From an uncultured Blautia sp. (GTDB lineage Bacteria; Bacillota; Clostridia; Lachnospirales; Lachnospiraceae): a DNA stretch of 8,443 bases. The translations under genes and the position numbers were made by a program. Positions 1 through 5,926 of the stretch are shown piece after piece; position 1 is the stretch's first letter, and each line of letters opens with the position of its first letter. Location of the stretch: assembly GCA_934373235.1 (NCBI GenBank), contig CAKROW010000093.1, forward strand, positions 1 through 8,443, in the 5' to 3' direction. Below the pieces are notes generated by a model that was not told where the DNA came from, made no database searches, and saw only the letters and a list, made by a program, of their open reading frames with translations.

Positions 1-40
1 GAGATACGCTTCTCTTATCCAGCAAGTCTGTGATCCTCAT
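1..40 (-). CDS. fruA: PTS fructose transporter (EIIA-first FruA), N-terminus only, runs off left edge
   Basis: Only 13 codons are visible, reading MRITDLLDKRSVS from an ATG at 38-40. A start of the form MRITDLL is typical of the IIA domain that opens Firmicutes fructose-specific PTS proteins. That protein imports fructose through the membrane and phosphorylates it to fructose-1-phosphate, the substrate of the preceding fruK product. The ATG sits 7 nt after a strong AGGAGGG site that overlaps the fruK stop codon, so the two genes are almost certainly one operon with coupled translation. The identification rests on very few residues plus the fruK context. It could be a separate EIIA subunit or a fused EIIABC, and the window cannot show which. 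Confidence 0.72.
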   Translation of the reverse strand, partial: MRITDLLDKRSVS

Positions 41-47
41 TCCTTTT

Positions 48-54
48 CCCTCCT
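48..54 (-). promoter_or_regulatory. Ribosome binding site of fruA overlapping the fruK stop codon
   Basis: On the minus strand the bases read TAGGAGGG. The TAG stop of fruK (53-55) flows straight into the Shine-Dalgarno, which lies 7 nt before the fruA ATG. This arrangement favours re-initiation by ribosomes that finish fruK and argues for coordinated kinase and transporter levels. Confidence 0.85.
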
Positions 55-967
55 ATTTTCTGTCGGTTACCTGACGGTAAACCTTCTCGATCTCTTCTCT
101 TGTCGCAAGATTTTCAGAAAAAGCACTTGCACTTCCTGCGGAGATCCCCATATGGAAAGCATGTTCATAATCTTTCTTTTCCATCCATCCGGCCATGAAT
201 CCGGCTACCATGGAATCTCCGGCTCCTACACCGTTTATCAGTTTTCCCTCTGGTGCAGGTTCCATAAATACCTCTCCGTTCCCGGCGATCAGCACCGCTC
301 CCTCTCCTGCCATGGATATCAGTACATTTGCAGCGCCTTTTTCCTGAAGCTTCTTTCCGTAAGGAACTACATCCTCCCTGGTCTTAAGCTCCACACCGAA
401 GATCTCGCCAAGCTCATGATTATTGGGTTTCACAAGGAAAGGATGGTATTTCAGCACATTCATAAGAAGATCCTTTGTTGCATCTACCACGATCATCACG
501 CCTTTTCCGTCAAGCCTTGCCATGATCTTCTCGTACATGTCATCCGGCATGGAAGATGGAATACTTCCTGCAAGGAAAAGAACATCTCCCTCTCCCAGGC
601 TGTCAAGTCTGTCCATAAGCTCCTGCACTTTGTCTGTGCTGATCTCCGGACCCATTCCGTTGATCTCGGTTCCGTCAATGGATTTCAGTTTCAGGTTGAT
701 CCTGGATACACCTTCGCTGATTTTGATAAAATCAGACTTCACACCCATTTCCTCAAGCCTGCGCACGATCTCATCACCTACAAAACCTGCTGTAAATCCA
801 AGAGCTGTATTCTCAATCCCCAGATTCATAAGAACTGTGGAAACATTGATTCCCTTACCTCCCGGAAGCATCAGCTCTGAACTTGTTCTGTTTGTAAGGC
901 CAAGCTTAAAGTCCTCCACTGCAACAATATAATCCAGTGACGGATTAAAAGTAACTGTGTAAATCAT
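53..967 (-). CDS. fruK: 1-phosphofructokinase, PfkB/ribokinase family
   Basis: This 304-residue cytoplasmic sugar kinase transfers phosphate from ATP to fructose-1-phosphate, giving fructose-1,6-bisphosphate for glycolysis. It starts MIYTVTFNPSLDY, the usual opening of the 1-phosphofructokinase/tagatose-6-phosphate kinase subgroup. It then has the substrate-binding PGGKGINVS (residues 35-43), KPNNHEL (180-186) and the PfkB signature GVGAGDSMVAGF (246-257), in which D251 is the expected catalytic base and GAGD forms the anion hole. Length fits the family. The ATG is preceded by GGGAGGAG at good distance and a strong promoter. It is coupled to a PTS fructose gene downstream, which favours fructose-1-phosphate over tagatose-6-phosphate (LacC) as substrate. 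The usual fruR gene is not immediately upstream; that position holds the end of the pab operon. Confidence 0.93.
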   Translation of the reverse strand: MIYTVTFNPSLDYIVAVEDFKLGLTNRTSSELMLPGGKGINVSTVLMNLGIENTALGFTAGFVGDEIVRRLEEMGVKSDFIKISEGVSRINLKLKSIDGTEINGMGPEISTDKVQELMDRLDSLGEGDVLFLAGSIPSSMPDDMYEKIMARLDGKGVMIVVDATKDLLMNVLKYHPFLVKPNNHELGEIFGVELKTREDVVPYGKKLQEKGAANVLISMAGEGAVLIAGNGEVFMEPAPEGKLINGVGAGDSMVAGFMAGWMEKKDYEHAFHMGISAGSASAFSENLATREEIEKVYRQVTDRK

Positions 968-974
968 CTCTCTG

Positions 975-982
975 CTCCTCCC
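975..982 (-). promoter_or_regulatory. Ribosome binding site of fruK
   Basis: The minus strand reads GGGAGGAG, 7 nt before the ATG at 965-967. This strong Shine-Dalgarno fixes the chosen start, which also matches the family N-terminus. Confidence 0.8.
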
Positions 983-1004
983 GTATGTTGTCTGTCCTTC
1001 ATTT

Positions 1005-1059
1005 GTTGACTACAGTATATCTTCAAATTCAGTCAAAGTCAACCAAACTACTTCACAAA
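1005..1059 (-). promoter_or_regulatory. Candidate operator repeats around the fru promoter
   Basis: A perfect 7-bp inverted repeat GTTGACT/AGTCAAC (1005-1011 and 1037-1043) brackets the promoter. One arm covers the -35 box and the other lies at the predicted start site. In addition, minus-strand TTTG words recur at 1056-1059, 1044-1047, 1034-1037 and 1024-1027, spaced 12, 10 and 10 bp, so they fall on nearly the same face of the helix. DeoR-family repressors, which commonly control fru operons in Firmicutes, tend to bind short repeated T-rich words. Assignment to such a repressor is inference. Confidence 0.45.
1014..1042 (-). promoter_or_regulatory. Sigma-A-type promoter of fruK-fruA
   Basis: On the minus strand a -35 TTGACT (1037-1042) is separated by exactly 17 bp from a -10 TATACT (1014-1019). 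Each hexamer matches the consensus at five of six positions. Transcription would start near 1007, giving a leader of about 40 nt. This promoter lies downstream of the pab terminator, so fruK-fruA is an independent unit. Confidence 0.82.
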
Positions 1060-1092
1060 TTTTATGACCGATTTTGGTTTAGTTTGCACAAA

Positions 1093-1133
1093 AAAAGTGG
1101 ATTTCTTTAGTTTTTCCAACGAAATCCACTTTT
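1093..1133 (-). terminator. Intrinsic terminator after pabC
   Basis: A perfect 13-bp inverted repeat (AAAAGTGGATTTC at 1093-1105, GAAATCCACTTTT at 1121-1133) encloses a 15-nt loop. In the minus direction the stem is followed by an uninterrupted T run of seven (1096-1090). It lies about 30 bp after the pabC stop codon and closes the pab operon. The plus-strand side has only four T residues, so activity there would be weaker. Confidence 0.88.
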
Positions 1134-1164
1134 ATTCCTGCATCATTAATCTTTTTTCACTGTT

Positions 1165-1935
1165 TCAGTCAAATTCAATCATCCTGTCATAGCTTTCCTT
1201 CAGTCTGCGGGTAACTTTATTTTCCGGAAAGATGTGGCTGCCAAGCTGTTTTACAGGCATGATCCCCATAAGGGAATTGGTCACAAAGCATTCCTGGTAC
1301 CATCTAAGATCCTGAGGACTGATCAGCATTTCTTCCACATCTTCCGTCTCGCAAAGATATTCTCTGATGATTCCCGGGAGAAGGCCGCATTGTTTTTCCG
1401 GTGTGCAGATCACTCCATCTCTTACAAAGAAAATATTGCTTACTGTCCCCTCCGCGATCTGGCCTCTTGTATTGAGGAAAATACGCTCGTCCATACCTGC
1501 TGCCCCTGCATTTCTTTTTTCCAGGATACAGTCTCCGTAATTCATGGTCTTATGATACACCAGCGGAGAAGTCTCATTTCGTCTTACCTGGCTTATATCC
1601 ATCACAAAACCTTTTTCGTAAGCCTCCCTGGTATAGTGGTTGGGACGCATGGAAAAAACCACATTTTCTTTTGTGAGCATAAGCTTCAGGGCACAGTGCT
1701 CCTGGGTTTTATATTCTTCTTCAGTATCCCGAGATTCCTTCTGCTCTTTTAGATATCCATATACCCTCTCCGGGCTGATCTCCCGGCTTTTTAATGTGCC
1801 AAGTCCCAGAAATGCTGCCGCACGCTCCAGTCTGTCCAGATGTTTCTCAAGAAGAACCGGCCTGCCTTTTTCCACTGCAATGGTCTCAAAAGCTCCAAGA
1901 CCAAACTGAAAACACTCATCAAATTTAACATCCAT
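1165..1935 (-). CDS. pabC: Aminodeoxychorismate lyase, fold-type IV PLP enzyme
   Basis: This 256-residue class IV aminotransferase-family protein most likely cleaves 4-amino-4-deoxychorismate to p-aminobenzoate and pyruvate, the last step before pABA enters folate synthesis. Visible landmarks are FGLGAFETI (11-19), HLDRLERA (32-39), the PLP lysine K129 in YHKTMNYGD, and the cofactor motif AEGTVSNIFFV (161-171). The N-terminus is slightly short: it begins near the FG.G.FET strand without the longer lead usual in BCAT-like members. The ATG at 1933-1935 has a GGGGG-type ribosome binding site 7 nt upstream that overlaps the pabB stop. Sequence alone cannot fully separate PabC from D-amino-acid or branched-chain aminotransferases, but third position in a pabA-pabB-pabC operon makes the lyase assignment strong. 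Confidence 0.88.
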   Translation of the reverse strand: MDVKFDECFQFGLGAFETIAVEKGRPVLLEKHLDRLERAAAFLGLGTLKSREISPERVYGYLKEQKESRDTEEEYKTQEHCALKLMLTKENVVFSMRPNHYTREAYEKGFVMDISQVRRNETSPLVYHKTMNYGDCILEKRNAGAAGMDERIFLNTRGQIAEGTVSNIFFVRDGVICTPEKQCGLLPGIIREYLCETEDVEEMLISPQDLRWYQECFVTNSLMGIMPVKQLGSHIFPENKVTRRLKESYDRMIEFD

Positions 1936-1949
1936 GATCCAGCCCCCTT

Positions 1950-3323
1950 TTACTGTAATGCATCCAGGATCGCTTTTGCCTTCTGCATAGTTTCCTCATA
2001 TTCAAACTCAAGGTCTGACTCTGCGGTGATCCCGCCGCCAACACCCAGATAATATTTTCCGTCTTTATGGAGGGCTGTACGGATCACTATATTAAAGTCG
2101 CAGTCTCCGTCCAGAGTCAGGTAACCGATGGAACCTGTGTAGAGATTCCGCTTTCCGTGTTCCAGCTCATCGATGATCTCCATGGCACGGTATTTGGGTG
2201 CTCCGGTGATGGAACCTCCGGGGAAAGTGGCTTCCAGAAGATCCATAACATTTTTTCCTTCATCAAGCTCTCCCTCAATATCAGACACCAGGTGAAAAAC
2301 CGTGGCATATTCTTCCACTGTAAAAAGCTCTGTGACTTTTACACTGCCTGGTGTACATACCCGGTTCAGATCGTTCCGCTCCAGATCCACGATCATAAGA
2401 AGCTCACTTTTGTCCTTGCCGGAATCCTCAAGCTCCCGGCGCATCCTTGCATCCTCTTCCGGTGTGTCTCCACGCTTCCTGGTTCCTTTGATAGGCCGGG
2501 TGCTCACATGGCCTTTTTTCATTTTCAGGAAACGCTCCGGTGAAGCACATACGATCTGAAAATCCCCCAGATCCAGATATCCCCCAAAAGGTGACGGATT
2601 GTTTTTTCTCAGATCAAAGAACACATCCAGCGGCTGTTTTTCGCTTTCAATGGTAAGCTGCTGGGTCATATTTGCAATATAGATATCTCCCTCCACAATG
2701 TAGCGGATCATGCGGTCCACTGCCTGTTTGTATTCCTCTTTCTCAAAGTTGGGATGTATCCGGATCTGGTATTTCTGCTTTTCTGATGTTTCAGCTAACC
2801 GGCTTTCTTCCACAGAGCCCAGGATCCTAGTTTCCATCTCTTCAATAAGCGCTCTGCTTTCTCCTGTGATCCCGTTTGCCACAAGATATGTTCTTTTTTC
2901 TTTGCAGTCCTCAATAAGGAAACAGTCATAAAAAACCAGAACTGCCTCCGGAATTCCGGCTATGTCTTTTTCTCCGGAAGGGACTCCCTGAAGTTTCCTG
3001 CCGTAATCATAGGAAAAATATCCAATTGCACCGGACACCACAGGCAGTTCACTTTCATTCTCATCCTGATGGGTATTCAGATATCCTCTCATATAATCTT
3101 CAAATGTTTTATCTGTCTCAGGCTTTCCGTTAACTGTAAAACCTTCTCCATCCTTTACAAGCTTCAGATAAGGGCATCTTCCTATAATGGAATATCTGCC
3201 AAGCCTGTTTACAAGGGAAGAATCCAGGAATGTGCAGTCAGGTTCTTTTTCATAAATATGAAAAATCTCCACTGCCGGGATATATGGTTTCAGTTCTTTT
3301 ATAATTCGCTGATCTTTGTACAT
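1950..3323 (-). CDS. pabB: Aminodeoxychorismate synthase component I
   Basis: This 457-residue chorismate-binding enzyme aminates chorismate to 4-amino-4-deoxychorismate with ammonia delivered by PabA. The N-terminal anthranilate-synthase-I-like region has GRYSIIG (42-48) and GAIGYFSYDYGR (98-109). The chorismate-binding domain (about 190-457) has EGDIYIANMTQQ (211-222), ASPERFL (260-266), RPIKGTRKRG (276-285), DLERNDL (313-319), FPGGSITGAPK (367-377) and GVGGGITAESD (427-437). The key residue is K279 in PIKGT. Aminodeoxychorismate synthases carry this lysine, which forms a covalent intermediate, whereas anthranilate synthases (TrpE) have alanine (PIAGT). That decides PabB over TrpE. The ATG has AGGAG 5 nt upstream, overlapping the pabA stop. 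No trp genes are nearby. Confidence 0.95.
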   Translation of the reverse strand: MYKDQRIIKELKPYIPAVEIFHIYEKEPDCTFLDSSLVNRLGRYSIIGRCPYLKLVKDGEGFTVNGKPETDKTFEDYMRGYLNTHQDENESELPVVSGAIGYFSYDYGRKLQGVPSGEKDIAGIPEAVLVFYDCFLIEDCKEKRTYLVANGITGESRALIEEMETRILGSVEESRLAETSEKQKYQIRIHPNFEKEEYKQAVDRMIRYIVEGDIYIANMTQQLTIESEKQPLDVFFDLRKNNPSPFGGYLDLGDFQIVCASPERFLKMKKGHVSTRPIKGTRKRGDTPEEDARMRRELEDSGKDKSELLMIVDLERNDLNRVCTPGSVKVTELFTVEEYATVFHLVSDIEGELDEGKNVMDLLEATFPGGSITGAPKYRAMEIIDELEHGKRNLYTGSIGYLTLDGDCDFNIVIRTALHKDGKYYLGVGGGITAESDLEFEYEETMQKAKAILDALQ

Positions 3324-3328
3324 TTTTT

Positions 3329-3333
3329 CTCCT
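3329..3333 (-). promoter_or_regulatory. Ribosome binding site of pabB touching the pabA stop codon
   Basis: The minus strand reads TGAGGAGAAAAAATG. The pabA TGA stop (3333-3335) overlaps the AGGAG Shine-Dalgarno, which is 5 nt before the pabB ATG. Only 9 nt separate the genes, so translation is probably coupled, as suits two subunits of one enzyme. Confidence 0.85.
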
Positions 3334-3950
3334 CAGGCTGTCTTTTCTTCTGTAAGCTGGTTTTTCTTTTCCATCTGAAATTTTTCTGCGATCTCACAGA
3401 AATTTTCAAGAAGTTCATGTCCGTATTCTGTAAGGACTGCTTCCGGGTGAAACTGTACTCCGTACAGTGGCAGAGTTCTGTGGGAAATACCCATGACTGC
3501 TCCGTCCCCGGAAAGGGCATCTACCTGGTAATCTTCCGGAATACTGTCCTTTTCCACTACAAGAGAATGATATCTGGTCACTTTAAAATGCTCCGGCAGG
3601 CCTTTGAACACGCCGGTTCCCTGATTATGGATCTCTGTCACCTTTCCATGCATGGGACGGATACCCTTTTTTACAACTGCCCCTGCACAGTGGCCCAGAA
3701 CCTGATGTCCCAGACAGACACCCAGAATGGGGATCTCTCCCTGAAAACGCTTTACAGTTTCCACGCAAAGCTCTGCATCCCAGGGTCTCTTGGGTCCCGG
3801 AGAAAGGATGATCCCTTCCGGATCCAGCTCTTCCAGCTCTTCTATGGAAATCTCATCACAACGTTTCACAAGTATCTCCCGGCCCAGCTCTTCAAAATAT
3901 GCCTTTAAGTTATAGACAAATGAATCAAAATTATCGATCATTACATACAT
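3333..3950 (-). CDS. pabA: Aminodeoxychorismate synthase component II (glutamine amidotransferase)
   Basis: This class I glutamine amidotransferase (205 residues from the preferred start) hydrolyses glutamine and passes ammonia to PabB. It opens MYVMIDNFDSFVYNL, the classic PabA/TrpG N-terminus. In this numbering the nucleophile is C79 in GVCLGHQ, and the partners are H168 and E170 in VQFHPEAVLT. GKVTEIHNQG and RYHSLVV are also present. The oxyanion-loop region reads SPGPKRPWDAE where SPGPxxPxDAG is more usual; this looks like a lineage variant. The frame stays open to an upstream ATG at 4014-4016, but that start lacks a ribosome binding site and would add 22 non-family residues. The ATG at 3948-3950 has AGGAGG 10 nt upstream. 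The protein could in principle also serve TrpE, but its neighbours point to pABA. Confidence 0.93.
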   Translation of the reverse strand: MYVMIDNFDSFVYNLKAYFEELGREILVKRCDEISIEELEELDPEGIILSPGPKRPWDAELCVETVKRFQGEIPILGVCLGHQVLGHCAGAVVKKGIRPMHGKVTEIHNQGTGVFKGLPEHFKVTRYHSLVVEKDSIPEDYQVDALSGDGAVMGISHRTLPLYGVQFHPEAVLTEYGHELLENFCEIAEKFQMEKKNQLTEEKTA

Positions 3951-3960
3951 GGTTTTTCTT

Positions 3961-3966
3961 CCTCCT
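3961..3966 (-). promoter_or_regulatory. Ribosome binding site that sets the pabA start
   Basis: The minus strand carries AGGAGG 10 nt before the ATG at 3948-3950. It selects this start over the in-frame ATG 66 bp upstream, where no Shine-Dalgarno is seen. Confidence 0.75.
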
Positions 3967-4064
3967 GTTACTTTCCGGAACGTGCAGATTGCAGGAATGA
4001 TTTGTAAAGCAGACATTCACATTCCGCTCTGCTACCTGTTCATGAACGCTCCGGCACGCAAAAA

Positions 4065-4114
4065 AAAGGGATAACAACGGCATGTCAAAAAACATGCACA
4101 GTCGTTATCCCTTT
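4065..4114 (-). terminator. Terminator hairpin between the DUF1858 gene and pabA, possible pab attenuator
   Basis: An 11-bp outer stem (AAAGGGATAAC 4065-4075 with GTTATCCCTTT 4104-4114) continues through an internal loop into an inner stem GCATGT/ACATGC. In the minus direction the stem is followed by an eight-T run (CCCTTTTTTTTGCG), a textbook intrinsic terminator. It terminates the DUF1858 transcript. A good minus-strand promoter lies upstream of it at 4145-4173, so it also falls within the likely pabA leader and may act as an attenuator. Confidence 0.85.
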
Positions 4115-4144
4115 GCGGTCCGTAATCTGTGTATTTATGAGATC

Positions 4145-4173
4145 ATATTACCATAAAGCCTGACCTGCGTCAA
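4145..4173 (-). promoter_or_regulatory. Candidate promoter of the pabABC operon
   Basis: The minus strand shows TTGACG (4168-4173), a 17-bp spacer and TAATAT (4145-4150), preceded by an extended -10 TG (TGGTAATAT). The -35 box starts directly after the TAA stop of the DUF1858 gene. I see no comparable promoter between the hairpin and pabA. If used, transcription starts near 4138 and the leader before pabA is about 190 nt with a terminator inside it. The -10 box matches consensus at only four positions. Confidence 0.5.
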
Positions 4174-4380
4174 TTACTTCTCCTTGGTAGCCTCATACTG
4201 GTGGATGTCCTTCAGTACCTCGTTTACATCAAGGCCATGTACCATACACGCCTCCTCAAGAGACTCTCCGATAGAGGACGGGCATCCGATGCAGTGCATT
4301 CCCTCCTGCATAAGGATATATGCGATCTTCTGATCATATTCCAGCATTTCGCCCATTGTTGTTTCCTTTGTGATTTCCAT
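4174..4380 (-). CDS. DUF1858-domain small protein with redox-disulfide CxxC motif
   Basis: This 68-residue cytoplasmic protein matches the DUF1858 / 'hybrid cluster protein-associated redox disulfide' family. It opens with a short helix segment (MEITKETTMGEMLEYD) and has the hallmark GMHCIGCPSSIGESLEEAC at residues 27-45, with C30 and C33 as the CxxC pair and C45 as a further conserved cysteine. It ends with a helical HGLDVNEVLKDIHQY. The family occurs in anaerobes, often beside the hybrid cluster protein or as a stand-alone ORF. Its reaction is not established, and a thiol/disulfide or metal-binding role is inference. No hcp gene is in the window. It has its own promoter and an AAGGGAG ribosome binding site 10 nt before the ATG, and a terminator follows, so it is probably expressed alone. 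Confidence 0.88.
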   Translation of the reverse strand: MEITKETTMGEMLEYDQKIAYILMQEGMHCIGCPSSIGESLEEACMVHGLDVNEVLKDIHQYEATKEK

Positions 4381-4414
4381 GATCTATATTCTCCCTTCTG
4401 GATCTTCTACTTAA

Positions 4415-4426
4415 CCGGAATTCCGG
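4415..4426. repeat. Perfect 12-bp palindrome in the DUF1858 leader
   Basis: CCGGAATTCCGG lies between the predicted -10 boxes and the ribosome binding site of the DUF1858 gene, roughly 20 to 30 bp downstream of the expected transcription start. Its place and perfect symmetry suit a dimeric repressor site. No regulator can be named. Confidence 0.4.
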
Positions 4427-4450
4427 ATCGCCGGCATTGTTCACAGTTAT

Positions 4451-4484
4451 ATTATAATTATAACGGGATATCTGCCAATTGCAA
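4451..4484 (-). promoter_or_regulatory. Two interleaved sigma-A promoters for the DUF1858 gene
   Basis: On the minus strand TTGCAA (4479-4484) precedes TATAAT (4457-4462) by 16 bp, and TTGGCA (4473-4478) precedes a second TATAAT (4451-4456) by 16 bp. The second pair is the first shifted by exactly 6 bp. Both -10 boxes are perfect consensus. Either or both would drive the DUF1858 gene, giving leaders of roughly 65-75 nt. Confidence 0.75.
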
Positions 4485-4525
4485 GCCCCAAATTTCTTTT
4501 ACACCCATATTCTGCAGCAGGGCAT

Positions 4526-5890
4526 TCACACCTTTGCCCGGGCTGCTTCCTGTTTTTTCCATTTACGGATCACATGGATATAATATGGGATCAACGGGAT
4601 CAGAGCTGATATCCATGCAACCGGATCTGCCAGACAGACTCCTGAAAAGCTTGTTTTTCCTGCCACAAACATAACGATCGTACTTCTTGCCACCAGCTCA
4701 AAAATCCCCCCTACCATAGGAACAAGTCCGTAGCCAAGTCCCTGAAGGCCGTTCCTGTAAAGGAATATGCTTCCAAGAAATGGATATGCCCAGAATACAG
4801 TCCGGAAATAGGTGACAGAAACATTGATCACATCTGTCTGGTTTTTGTCAATAAACAGCCATGTCATATATTTTCCAAAGAAAAATACCACAAACATGGT
4901 GATAACGCTCCATCCCAGGATCATAAACTGGGTATAACGCATACCGGTTCTTACACGGTCCATCCGTCCTGCGCCCCGGTTCTGCCCCACATAGGTTGCA
5001 ATGGTTGCGCCAAACGCAGCAAAAACCGTACCAATGATATTCTGCAGCTTTCCTGCTGCGGAAAATCCTGCCATATATGTGGATCCGTAAATATTTACCG
5101 CACCCTGGACAATAATGGTTCCGATGGCAGTAATGGAAAACTGCAGACCCATGGGGATTCCAAGTGCCAGAAGGTATCGGAAGCTTGTAATGGATATCTT
5201 AAAATCCTCTTTCTTCAGATGAAGGATCGGGAATTTTTTTACTATGTAAACAAAGCAGCATATAGCTGAAATCCCCTGGGCAATAACTGTGGCATAGGCA
5301 CAGCCTTCCACACCCATTCCGCATTTCACGATCAGAAATACATCCAGGAATACGTTGATCACAGCGGAAATAATAAGGAAATACAAGGGAGATCTGGAGT
5401 CTCCCAGCGCTCTCAGAAACGCAGCCAGCGAATTATAAGCTGCTGTTACGATGAGACCTGCGTAGATGATTCCCATGTATCCTTTTACAGAACCGATCAG
5501 CTCATCCGGCGAATTCATCAGCCGCAGGATCGGTTCATTTAACGCCTCAAAACCTATGGTCATAACAATGGCAAAGGCTGCCGCCAGATAAATGGACATG
5601 GCAACATAGTGGCGCATTTTGTCATATTGTTTGGCTCCGAACCACTGTGATACCAGAATGGCAAAGCCACTGCTCAGTCCGTTGAGCCAGCCTGTTACGA
5701 AGAACATCAGTGATCCTGTGCTTCCAATGGCTGCCAGGGCATCTACTCCCAGAAACTGCCCTGCAACTATGGAATCCACAATATTATAAAACTGCTGAAA
5801 AATATTTCCCAGACACATAGGGATCATAAACCGGATGATCAGCTTCACCGGATTCCCTACGGTCATGTCATTGGTTGTATCTTTTGCCAT
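4526..5890 (-). CDS. MATE-family multidrug/Na+ or H+-coupled efflux transporter
   Basis: This 454-residue polytopic membrane protein fits the usual MATE length and twelve-helix layout, with two MatE repeats at about residues 15-175 and 240-400. The N-terminus VGNPVKLIIRFMIPMCLGN followed by FYNIVDSIVAGQFLG (34-48) is the hallmark first helix; D39 sits where cation-coupling acidic residues are found in several bacterial MATEs. FGAKQYDKM and FLRALGDSRSPL are further family landmarks. MATE proteins export cationic drugs, dyes or metabolites using Na+ or H+ gradients; the substrate here cannot be deduced. The gene begins 36 bp after rsmH on the same strand with a GGGGGA-type site at a long distance from the ATG, so it may be co-transcribed with rsmH. 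I see no convincing terminator after its stop. Confidence 0.93.
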   Translation of the reverse strand: MAKDTTNDMTVGNPVKLIIRFMIPMCLGNIFQQFYNIVDSIVAGQFLGVDALAAIGSTGSLMFFVTGWLNGLSSGFAILVSQWFGAKQYDKMRHYVAMSIYLAAAFAIVMTIGFEALNEPILRLMNSPDELIGSVKGYMGIIYAGLIVTAAYNSLAAFLRALGDSRSPLYFLIISAVINVFLDVFLIVKCGMGVEGCAYATVIAQGISAICCFVYIVKKFPILHLKKEDFKISITSFRYLLALGIPMGLQFSITAIGTIIVQGAVNIYGSTYMAGFSAAGKLQNIIGTVFAAFGATIATYVGQNRGAGRMDRVRTGMRYTQFMILGWSVITMFVVFFFGKYMTWLFIDKNQTDVINVSVTYFRTVFWAYPFLGSIFLYRNGLQGLGYGLVPMVGGIFELVARSTIVMFVAGKTSFSGVCLADPVAWISALIPLIPYYIHVIRKWKKQEAARAKV

Positions 5891-5926
5891 AAGAAACCTG
5901 TCCCCCTTTTTTTCTTAACTGTTCTT

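Noticed and set aside
152..880. 242-residue plus-strand open frame opposite fruK
   Set aside because: Cys/His-rich composition of a shadow frame, fully inside a conserved gene, with no motif.
1060..1085. Catabolite-response (cre) site near the fru promoter
   Set aside because: The best stretch on the minus strand (CCAAAATCGGTCATA) misses several of the fixed cre positions, so it is not supportable by eye.
1950..3323. Anthranilate synthase TrpE in place of PabB
   Set aside because: K279 in PIKGT is the aminodeoxychorismate synthase signature, pabC follows directly, and no trp genes are present.
3069..3908. 279-residue plus-strand open frame across pabA/pabB
   Set aside because: It is antisense to two strongly conserved genes, shows no recognisable motif and has no upstream ribosome binding site.
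3951..4016. Upstream in-frame ATG (4014-4016) as the pabA start
   Set aside because: It has no Shine-Dalgarno, and the 22 added residues are unlike PabA. The ATG at 3948-3950 has AGGAGG and matches the family N-terminus.
3940..4097. Possible leader peptide starting at an ATG inside the terminator hairpin (MFFDMPLLSLFF...)
   Set aside because: No ribosome binding site precedes it, its start lies within the terminator loop, and it runs out of frame past the pabA start with no run of regulatory codons.
4480..4525. Terminator after the MATE gene
   Set aside because: Only a short GCCC/GGGC match is present, with a large loop and no T run, so it is not a convincing intrinsic terminator.
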